Shown: piece by piece, positions 7,485 to 12,504 of the stretch | Layout: every line of letters starts with the position of its first letter | Numbering within the stretch: the stretch's first letter is position 1 | DNA from: Alphaproteobacteria bacterium UBA7371 | GTDB taxonomy: Bacteria; Pseudomonadota; Alphaproteobacteria; UBA8317 | Direction: 5' to 3' | Assembly: GCA_002469865.1 (NCBI GenBank) | Contig: DKOD01000100.1 | Coordinates: 1 to 12,504 of the forward strand | DNA: 12,504 bases | Program-made: the position numbers and the translations under genes | Notes under the pieces: model-generated | Database searches by the model: none | The model's input: the letters and a program-made list of their open reading frames with translations, nothing else | What the model was told of the DNA's origin: nothing

Positions 7485-7577
7485 GGAGGTTGGACGACGA
7501 CCCGAAAACGACTCGTTACGGCTGCTTCCTTCCGGACCTGACCGGGTTGGCGAGGAATCCGTCCGCGCCAACCTCCC
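7485..7577 (-). ncRNA. ffs: Small bacterial signal recognition particle RNA (4.5S type)
   Basis: This RNA is the scaffold of the signal recognition particle, which binds Ffh and targets ribosomes making membrane proteins to FtsY. The minus strand carries the nearly invariant core GGTCAGGTCCGGAAGGAAGC at 7524-7543, with the GGAA tetraloop closed by CC/GG and the asymmetric and symmetric internal loops that Ffh recognises. The ends pair perfectly over nine bases: 7568-7576 with 7485-7493. This gives a single long hairpin of about 93 nt, the short form without an Alu domain, as expected in proteobacteria. The location upstream of dnaX is a common alphaproteobacterial arrangement. The ends are inferred from pairing and may be a few bases off. 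No T-run follows the 3' end, so maturation may need processing. Confidence 0.95.
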
Positions 7578-7583
7578 AAGCCA

Positions 7584-7612
7584 AATGTAGAAGTTCAGGC
7601 ACGTCCATGCAA
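7584..7612 (-). promoter_or_regulatory. Sigma-70 type promoter of ffs, possibly also of the dnaX operon
   Basis: On the minus strand a -35 box TTGCAT (7607-7612) and a -10 box TACATT (7584-7589) are separated by exactly 17 bases. The -10 box ends six bases before the first G of the predicted SRP RNA at 7577. Box match, spacing and distance to the RNA start agree well for a housekeeping promoter. There is no obvious terminator after ffs, so transcripts may continue into dnaX. Confidence 0.6.
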
Positions 7613-7667
7613 GGCCAGTGCACAAAAGCCAATCAGATTATTTTGTGCGGCAACACACCAAAAAATC

Positions 7668-8570
7668 TCACAGATCCATCATCCGGCGCAATTCGCTTTG
7701 GGGATACACACCAAGAATGGATAATTTCCTTGAAAAGAAATTCAATTCCTCCAGGGCCATCCGAACATTCTCATCTTCAGGATGGCCAATAATATCGGCA
7801 TAAAATTGCGTGGCATTGAAGCTTCCATCGATCTGGTAACTTTCCAGCTTTGTCATGTTGACCCCATTGGTCGCAAAACCACCCAGGGCTTTATAAAGGG
7901 CAGCCGGCACATTGCGCACCTGGAACACAAAGGACGTCATGACCTGGCCCCCGGCGTCTGCGTCATTGGGCTTCCCGGACATCACCAGGAAACGGGTGGT
8001 GTTGTGGGCTTCATCTTCCATTTCTGTGCGCAGGATTTGCAGGTCATAGATGGCTGCAGCAAGTTTTGAGGCAATGGCGGCCTGAGTCACATCCGCCTGT
8101 TGAGAAATCTCCCGTGCAGATCCTGCCGTGTCCGCACCCTGCACGGCCTTGATGCCAAGTTCGCGCATGCTTTTCATGCATTGCCCGAGCGCCATGGCAT
8201 GGGAACGCGCGGTGGTGATTTGATCAAGCGTGGCTTGCTTGAGGCCCAGAAGCATGTGGTGCACGCGCATAAAATGCTCACCCACGATATAAAGACCCGA
8301 ACCTGGAAGCAGGTGATGAATGTCTGCCACACGCCCATAGATGGAATTTTCCACCGGCAATAGGACCCGGCTTGCGGTGCCGTTATGAACCCGTTCCATG
8401 GCTTCTTCAAAAGTGTTGCACGCCATGGGCACCATGTCAGGCAGGGCTTCAAGGCAAGCCAAATGTGAATAAGCGCCTGCCTCACCCTGAAAACAAATTG
8501 TTTGGGCTGGGTCACCACCAAGGGCTTTAAGCTTGGCTTCAGGCAATTGGTAAAATTCTTCGCTTGTCAT
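7668..8570 (-). CDS. pheA: Prephenate dehydratase (monofunctional, with ACT domain)
   Basis: PheA converts prephenate to phenylpyruvate, the committed step to phenylalanine. Its 300 residues form a dehydratase domain plus a regulatory ACT domain; no chorismate mutase domain is fused. Catalytic-domain marks are FQGEAGAYSH (27-36), VENSIYGRV (73-81) and NTTRFLV (190-196), which holds the essential Thr-Arg-Phe. The ACT domain covers about 213-290 and contains ALYKALGGFATNGVNMTKLESY (starting at 224). The Phe-binding motifs read AALY and ESYQ instead of the E. coli GALV and ESRP; ESY-type forms are common in alphaproteobacteria. About 22 residues precede the usual start of the family. The ATG at 8570 overlaps the kdsB stop (ATGA) and has AGGA upstream inside kdsB, so I keep this start. 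The last stop lies 90 bases upstream of ffs. Confidence 0.96.
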   Translation of the reverse strand: MTSEEFYQLPEAKLKALGGDPAQTICFQGEAGAYSHLACLEALPDMVPMACNTFEEAMERVHNGTASRVLLPVENSIYGRVADIHHLLPGSGLYIVGEHFMRVHHMLLGLKQATLDQITTARSHAMALGQCMKSMRELGIKAVQGADTAGSAREISQQADVTQAAIASKLAAAIYDLQILRTEMEDEAHNTTRFLVMSGKPNDADAGGQVMTSFVFQVRNVPAALYKALGGFATNGVNMTKLESYQIDGSFNATQFYADIIGHPEDENVRMALEELNFFSRKLSILGVYPQSELRRMMDL

Positions 8571-9292
8571 GTCTTGTTCCTAATTAATAGGCGGGCTTTT
8601 TCCAAATCCTCAGGCGTATCAACGCCTAGTGGCACCTCATCACAAAGGCCCACAGCTATCTTCATGCCAAGCCCCAGGGCTCGCAATTGTTCCAAATTTT
8701 CTGTTTTTTCCAATGGGTGGGGTGGGCTTTGCACAAAACGCATCAGCGCTTTTTTGCGAAAGGCATAGATCCCCACATGGTAATACAAAATTTCGGCATC
8801 ATGGGGCACCGCCGCCCTCGAAAAGTAAAGCGCGTGACCAAATCGCGTGTCCCGCCAAGCCACCACAGCCTTTACCGATGACGGGTCATGGGCAATATCT
8901 GCGGCGGGAAGTGGCACCACCAGGGTGGCCATCTCCGCATCTTCGGCCAAAAGCGCTTCGACGCAAATGTTCAAAGCCGAAGGCGCCAAGAGCGGCACAT
9001 CCCCTTGCAAATTGATCACCACATCGGCCTCAGGCGCGCATGATGCCAAGGCTTCGGCCACCCGATCGGTTCCTGAAGGATGATCCGGGTTGGTTTTCAC
9101 CGCACGTTCCTTAGGAATGGCAGCCATGATCTCATCATCCCCTGCAGCCACAAAGGCTGGGCCAAGGCCCGATTGGTCGGCAATTTCCAGCATATGGGCA
9201 ATCATGGGCCTACCCCCGATGTCAGCGAGCGGTTTGCCAGGCAATCGGGTGGAGGCCATGCGGGCGGGAATGATGATCGCGCAATTTGTCAT
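8567..9292 (-). CDS. kdsB: 3-deoxy-manno-octulosonate cytidylyltransferase (CMP-Kdo synthetase)
   Basis: KdsB activates Kdo with CTP to give CMP-Kdo, the donor for the inner core of lipopolysaccharide. It is cytoplasmic, and at 241 residues normal in length. Motifs are IPARMASTRLPGKPL (8-22, nucleotide binding), HPSGTDRVAEA (71-81), NLQGDVPL (94-101, with the metal-binding Asp), YYHVGIYAFRKKAL (170-183), PLEKTENLEQLRAL (193-206) and GVDTPEDLEKAR (223-234). QGDVP instead of QGDEP is a mild variant. The start at 9292 has a short AGG four bases upstream. The kdsB-pheA pair with a four-base overlap is a recurrent alphaproteobacterial arrangement without an obvious metabolic link. It is the first gene of its transcription unit. 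Confidence 0.97.
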   Translation of the reverse strand: MTNCAIIIPARMASTRLPGKPLADIGGRPMIAHMLEIADQSGLGPAFVAAGDDEIMAAIPKERAVKTNPDHPSGTDRVAEALASCAPEADVVINLQGDVPLLAPSALNICVEALLAEDAEMATLVVPLPAADIAHDPSSVKAVVAWRDTRFGHALYFSRAAVPHDAEILYYHVGIYAFRKKALMRFVQSPPHPLEKTENLEQLRALGLGMKIAVGLCDEVPLGVDTPEDLEKARLLIRNKT

Positions 9293-9355
9293 GGGGCCTG
9301 TTTAATCCCGCCAGACGTGAAGCACCAGAGCCAGCTCCATCAGACCCAAAAGATG

Positions 9356-9384
9356 AATATATGAAATGCTTTAAAAACCCCCAA
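9356..9384 (-). promoter_or_regulatory. Possible promoter of kdsB-pheA
   Basis: On the minus strand TTGGGG (9379-9384) and TATATT (9356-9361) are 17 bases apart, giving a 5' leader of roughly 55 bases before kdsB. The -35 box is poor (three of six consensus bases), so confidence is low. The region 9293-9468 between the divergent kdsB and rppH holds no convincing gene or structured RNA; it must contain the promoters of both. Confidence 0.25.
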
Positions 9385-9457
9385 AACGCACATGGATGCA
9401 AAGCTGGCGCCCCCATGCTAGGAGAACATATCCCAACCCCCAACCGCCATAATCTTT

Positions 9458-9462
9458 GAAGG
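9458..9462 (+). promoter_or_regulatory. Ribosome binding site for rppH
   Basis: GAAGG ends six bases before the ATG at 9469. It supports this start over the out-of-frame ATG at 9473. Confidence 0.5.
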
Positions 9463-9468
9463 TTCCCC

Positions 9469-9930
9469 ATGAATGCTCTCCCCTACCGCCTCGGCACCGG
9501 TGCTGTTTTGCGCAACCAGCAGGGGCTCATTTTTGCCGCCCAACGCATCGACAACCCCGAGCCTGCTTGGCAAATGCCCCAAGGTGGCATCGACACACAC
9601 GAAGCCCCCTCCCAAGCAATTATGCGGGAATTGCTGGAAGAAATTGGCACCGACCATGCCATCATTCTTGGTCAGTCCAATTGGCTCGATTATGACCTTC
9701 CCGAAGATTTGGTGGCGAAGATCTGGAAAGGCAGGTTTCGTGGGCAACGGCAAAAGTGGTTTCTCATGGATTTTCAAGGCCGTGATGATGACATCAACAT
9801 CCAAACAGAACATCCAGAATTCCGGGAATGGGCCTGGGTGGCATACCCGGAATTGATGGATTTGATTGTGCCATTTAAGCGCGACCTTTACCGACAGATT
9901 GGGGCCGAGCTGGGGCTGATCTCATCTTGA
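9469..9930 (+). CDS. rppH: RNA pyrophosphohydrolase, Nudix family
   Basis: RppH (NudH) removes pyrophosphate from triphosphorylated mRNA 5' ends, which starts RNase E-dependent decay; the family also cleaves dinucleoside polyphosphates. It has 153 residues. The N-terminus YRLGTGAVLRNQQGLIFAAQR (6-26) is characteristic. The Nudix box spans 39-61, starting GGIDTHE and ending RELLEEIGT, with all metal-binding Glu residues in place. WQMPQGG (34-40) and GQRQKWFL (92-99) are RppH-type features that distinguish it from other Nudix enzymes. The ATG at 9469 has a GAAGG site. It is divergent from kdsB and convergent with the His-rich gene, with five bases between stops. In relatives it often sits beside ctpA; here the two are about 7 kb apart. 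Confidence 0.94.
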   Translation: MNALPYRLGTGAVLRNQQGLIFAAQRIDNPEPAWQMPQGGIDTHEAPSQAIMRELLEEIGTDHAIILGQSNWLDYDLPEDLVAKIWKGRFRGQRQKWFLMDFQGRDDDINIQTEHPEFREWAWVAYPELMDLIVPFKRDLYRQIGAELGLISS

Positions 9931-9935
9931 ATATG

Positions 9936-10493
9936 TTAGTGGTTGTGGCCTGCATGACCATGTTGGTTCGCGTCTTTTGCTTCCACCACAACATGAACGT
10001 CCAATAACATGTCACCAACCGCCAAGGTGATGTCCAGTTCATCACCAACATGCAAATCTTCATCCCAATTCCCCTGGAACACCAAGCCATTGGGGGCCAG
10101 AACCAATTCACGACCTGGCTGAACAGGCACTTGCCCAATTGGGGTATAAACCGGTTCGCCATCTTTCATTTGCAGCCCGGCCAAGGCGAATATCGTATCG
10201 CCAATATTGGCCGATTTGATCATGATGATGTCGTCTGAAATATTTTCTATTTCCATAAAAATTCGTATGGCCCCTGCCCCCCCAGCACGGGTCCAGGCAT
10301 GAAGCACACGAACATGCTCGCTTTCGCTGAGATGTTTTTCATCATCATGGTCGTCATGGTCATCATGACCTTTTTCTCCTTTGTGGTCGCCATGATGTTT
10401 TTGTTCATTTTGGGACGCATGGGCGTCATGCTTGGCTTCAAGCAAGCCAACACAAAACGCAACCAAAGCAGACATCAGCAAGGGTTTGATCAT
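9936..10493 (-). CDS. Exported His-rich protein with degenerate PCu(A)C-like domain
   Basis: This 185-residue protein begins with a signal peptide (hydrophobic 4-19), with cleavage plausible after AHA or HAS (24-27). Residues 21-60 hold ten His among many Asp, Glu and Lys, including HDD repeated three times (43-51). Residues 61-171 resemble the PCu(A)C copper-chaperone fold: VRVLHAWTRAGGAGAIRIFMEIEN is like its first strands, and VQPGRELVLAPNGLVFQG its late strands. The family's His, Met and His-x-Met copper ligands are missing: TIFALAG stands where VELHE is expected and LVFQ where HxM is. The C-terminus is HGHAGHNH. I infer a periplasmic metal-binding partner, perhaps for zinc or copper, of the ABC transporter encoded just upstream; its ATG overlaps the permease TGA as ATGA. 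The function is unproven. It is unlikely to be a lipoprotein: LVAFC has Phe before Cys. Confidence 0.8.
   Translation of the reverse strand: MIKPLLMSALVAFCVGLLEAKHDAHASQNEQKHHGDHKGEKGHDDHDDHDDEKHLSESEHVRVLHAWTRAGGAGAIRIFMEIENISDDIIMIKSANIGDTIFALAGLQMKDGEPVYTPIGQVPVQPGRELVLAPNGLVFQGNWDEDLHVGDELDITLAVGDMLLDVHVVVEAKDANQHGHAGHNH
10341..10367 (-). repeat. Three tandem nine-base units encoding His-Asp-Asp
   Basis: The minus strand has three consecutive CAY-GAY-GAY units, giving HDDHDDHDD (residues 43-51) in the His-rich exported protein. Third positions differ between units, so the repeat is kept at protein level and is not a recent DNA duplication. Confidence 0.7.
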
Positions 10494-11800
10494 GTTCGGA
10501 GCCTTTCAATAGAAACATGGTTGCGTGCAAAAAATGCAAGGATCAGGGCTGCAAAACTCATGGCGGCAAAGAATGACGCCACAAGGTGCAATTCCGGCCA
10601 ATGGAGGCTGGCCTCAACCAGAATGTTGGTCTGTTGGGTGACCAACATGCTGATGACTAAGGTGGCGCCAAACCCAAGCAGAAGGCCAAGAAGGCTTCCC
10701 ACCAAAACGAGCAAGCTCGCATAGGACCAAACCACCGCATACACAAAACGTCCCGGCGCGCCCAAAACCATCAATAAAGACAATCTTCGGGCAAACAGGC
10801 GCACCATCATCGTCAACCCAACCAGCACCGCGCTGGCCACCAATATTTGAGACACAAGCACCACAATGCTGATCACCGAGCGGACATCCCCCATCAGCTG
10901 ATAAAGTTCCGCCAAAATAGTGCCTGGAAAAAATGCCATCACATCATCCCTGGTGAATTCCGATTTGAGCGCATAATTGGCCCAAAGTTGTTCGGCATGC
11001 ACAAGGATGGCCGGTGTTCCCGGGAATAATTCCGCATCAAAGGGTGGGCCAATCCGGTCGCCATCTTTCAAGGGATGACCTGTTCCAAGCCCATGCACCC
11101 CCCAAACACCTTCCACCGGCACAATAATGGCGCGGTCCCAAGGTGAGCCTGTGCGTTCCATGACACCCACCACTTCATAGGAAAACCCCACATGGGCATC
11201 ATCTTCGGCCATGTTGCCGGCGCCATGGGCGGGTGTGAAACGTTCTCCAATCTGAAGCGTCGTCGCCGCGCCGACAATCGCCTCTTGGGAACGGGCAAAG
11301 ACACGGCCATCAATACGTCCGTCGGACAAATGGGCCACAAAATCTGCCGTGGAACCAACAATGGGCGCATCTTGATAACTATCACCAAAAGCCAATGGTG
11401 CGGCAAAGGCCACATGCTCATGGCTGGCAATCTCATGATAAATCTCTCCATCCAACAGGGGCACATCACTCGGCTGCAAATAAACTGCGGCCAACATCAT
11501 GGTGGTTTCACTGCCTGGCGCTGCCACCACGAGGGTGAATTTTTCTGCCGCCTTGGCCGTGCCCTGGCGCAAACCTCGCTCCTGGGCGGTCAGGCCAACC
11601 CCTAAGCCAACGGCCACAGCGATCAGCAGCATGAACACCAAATTGGTCCAACGGAAACCCCAGAATACGGACAGCACAAAACCGCCCACCTCGAACCCCC
11701 GCAACAAAAAAACCATGACCATCCCAGGCAGGGACAGCCATGCCAGGAGTATCGTCATGTCCTGCATCCATGGGGACAGATCATGCCAAAGCGCCATCAT
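10490..11800 (-). CDS. ABC transporter permease, FtsX/MacB/LolC-like
   Basis: This 436-residue inner-membrane protein has the four-helix layout of the FtsX-like permeases: one helix (52-71), a large periplasmic domain (about 75-300), then three helices (about 308-332, 351-384, 403-424). An additional hydrophobic stretch (15-35) precedes the first canonical helix, so the N-terminus may enter the membrane twice. The region after helix 1, QERGLRQGTAKAAEKFTLVVAAPGSE (73-98), and the block LQPSDVPLLDG (108-118) have the density of a conserved family. FTPAHGAGNMAEDDAH (188-203) is rich in potential metal ligands. RLFARRLSLLMVLGAP (334-349) is the cytoplasmic loop that contacts the ATPase. It belongs to the mechanotransmission type of ABC system; substrate unknown. 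Two adjacent ATGs (11800, 11797) overlap the ATPase stop. Its stop overlaps the His-rich gene. Confidence 0.87.
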   Translation of the reverse strand: MMALWHDLSPWMQDMTILLAWLSLPGMVMVFLLRGFEVGGFVLSVFWGFRWTNLVFMLLIAVAVGLGVGLTAQERGLRQGTAKAAEKFTLVVAAPGSETTMMLAAVYLQPSDVPLLDGEIYHEIASHEHVAFAAPLAFGDSYQDAPIVGSTADFVAHLSDGRIDGRVFARSQEAIVGAATTLQIGERFTPAHGAGNMAEDDAHVGFSYEVVGVMERTGSPWDRAIIVPVEGVWGVHGLGTGHPLKDGDRIGPPFDAELFPGTPAILVHAEQLWANYALKSEFTRDDVMAFFPGTILAELYQLMGDVRSVISIVVLVSQILVASAVLVGLTMMVRLFARRLSLLMVLGAPGRFVYAVVWSYASLLVLVGSLLGLLLGFGATLVISMLVTQQTNILVEASLHWPELHLVASFFAAMSFAALILAFFARNHVSIERLRT

Positions 11801-12501
11801 GCCGCCAGCCCCAACAGGCCATCATGAACATGCGCGTGCATGTTCATTCTTGAGAGATAACCCTGGTCATGGCTTACCATGATCAACGACTTACCCTCCT
11901 TAGCCACAAACCCAAGAAGGTCGTCCATCAAGCTGTCGGCATTGGCGCGGTCAAGGCTTGCGGTTGGCTCGTCGGCAAGAAGAATACGAGGCTTGGTGGC
12001 CAGGGCCCGGGCCAGGGCAACCCGCTGGCGCTCACCACCAGACATCGTGGACACCAGCTGGTCTTTTGCATGTCCCAAACCAAAATGATCAAGCAACCGA
12101 TCGGCCTCAGCACGAATATCTTGTCGGGCTGACCCTGCATGATAGGCAGCATTGATCCCGGCATTGGCCCTTGCGGTAAGCTCCTCAAACAACACAAAAT
12201 CTTGAAACACAAAGCCCATGAGCTTGCGCCGAACATTGGCGCGCTTTTGAATATTTGTGGAAAGAATATCCTCACCGAGCCACCGCACTTGGCCGCTGGC
12301 ATGGGGCATCAAACCGGCAACTGCATACAACAATGTGCTTTTCCCAGCCCCCGATGGGCCCTCGATGGAAAGGCTCTGGCCCGCATGGAGTTCCAAGAAT
12401 GGCACCTGAAGAAGGCTGCGGCCTGACTTTGTGTGAACTTTTAGCCCTTCAACCCGCAACAATTCGGCCATGGCATCAGCCAATTTTTTCGTAGCGGGCA
12501 T
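11797..12501 (-). CDS. ABC transporter ATP-binding protein, LolD/MacB-like (start uncertain)
   Basis: This is the cytoplasmic ATPase partner of the FtsX-like permease. The frame gives 234 residues, the usual size for LolD-type ATPases. All motifs are intact: Walker A GPSGAGKST (48-56), Q-loop GFVFQD (96-101), signature MSGGERQ (153-159), Walker B ILLADEP (173-179) followed by the D-loop SLD, and H-loop VSHD (209-212). In the stretch after the Q-loop, where LolD-type proteins usually have NV, this one has LFEELTARANAGI. The first ATG in the window is at 12501, three bases from the edge; MAELLRVEGL at 12471 is an alternative start without a visible Shine-Dalgarno sequence, and a start beyond the window cannot be excluded. 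Its TGA overlaps the permease ATG. Any upstream gene or regulator, such as a metal-responsive operator, is outside the window. Confidence 0.9.
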   Translation of the reverse strand: MPATKKLADAMAELLRVEGLKVHTKSGRSLLQVPFLELHAGQSLSIEGPSGAGKSTLLYAVAGLMPHASGQVRWLGEDILSTNIQKRANVRRKLMGFVFQDFVLFEELTARANAGINAAYHAGSARQDIRAEADRLLDHFGLGHAKDQLVSTMSGGERQRVALARALATKPRILLADEPTASLDRANADSLMDDLLGFVAKEGKSLIMVSHDQGYLSRMNMHAHVHDGLLGLAA

Positions 12502-12504
12502 CCA

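Noticed and set aside
7641..7665. Hairpin downstream of pheA as an intrinsic terminator
   Set aside because: The stem has a bulge and a G-U pair, and no T-run follows it on the minus strand; the T-run precedes the stem.
9222..9470. Minus-strand 82-codon frame across the kdsB upstream region
   Set aside because: Its C-terminal third is an out-of-frame reading of kdsB, and no Shine-Dalgarno sequence or recognisable motif is present.
9473..9856. Second frame starting four bases inside rppH
   Set aside because: It overlaps the whole Nudix gene out of frame and shows no family features; the GAAGG spacing fits the ATG at 9469.
10434..10493. Lipoprotein signal in the His-rich protein
   Set aside because: The Cys at residue 14 is preceded by Phe; a lipobox needs Gly, Ala or Ser at that position.
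10299..10724. Plus-strand open frame of 141 codons with a hydrophobic N-terminal half
   Set aside because: It is the antisense of the His-rich gene; the hydrophobic run is only the complement of His/Asp codons, and the frame also crosses into the opposing permease gene.
1..12504. Mobile element, CRISPR array or tRNA gene
   Set aside because: Nearly all sequence is occupied by conserved housekeeping genes; the short gaps show no spaced repeats, terminal inverted repeats, transposase or cloverleaf.

Overview
The window looks like a compact chromosomal segment from an alphaproteobacterium of moderate GC (judged by eye, not counted). Evidence: a small SRP RNA gene directly upstream of dnaX, the gene strings dnaX-ybaB-recR, def-fmt-truA and kdsB-pheA, a prephenate dehydratase whose ACT motif reads ESYQ where enterobacteria have ESRP, and a CtpA-type S41 protease. 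KdsB implies Kdo-containing lipopolysaccharide and DapE implies diaminopimelate peptidoglycan, so the cell is Gram-negative. I cannot place it below class level.

Layout. Plus strand, 1-1242: the 3' part of dapE, followed with no gap by an unrecognised five-helix membrane protein. Minus strand, 1246-7577: ctpA, truA, fmt, def, recR, ybaB, dnaX and the ffs SRP RNA, transcribed from right to left starting at a good ffs promoter (7584-7612). Minus strand, 7668-9292: pheA and kdsB. Plus strand, 9469-9930: the RNA pyrophosphohydrolase gene rppH/nudH. Minus strand, 9936-12501: an ABC ATPase, an FtsX-like permease and a histidine-rich exported protein, in three overlapping genes. No stretch longer than 300 bases lacks a gene; the longest gene-free stretches are 9293-9468 and 7578-7667.

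How the genes work together. The central block combines chromosome maintenance (clamp loader DnaX, nucleoid protein YbaB, recombination mediator RecR) with the start of protein life (Fmt formylates initiator tRNA, Def removes the formyl group, SRP RNA targets nascent chains, TruA modifies tRNA). Most same-strand junctions are TGATG or ATGA overlaps, so translation is probably coupled. No mobile element, CRISPR array or tRNA gene was seen.

The most interesting part is 9936-12501. Its ATPase and permease resemble the LolCDE/MacB superfamily. Its third product looks like a PCu(A)C copper-chaperone domain that has lost the canonical His/Met copper site and gained His/Asp-rich stretches at both ends. 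I infer a metal-linked, probably zinc or copper, envelope system comparable in layout to the zinc-regulated zrg loci of Vibrio; substrate and direction are unknown.
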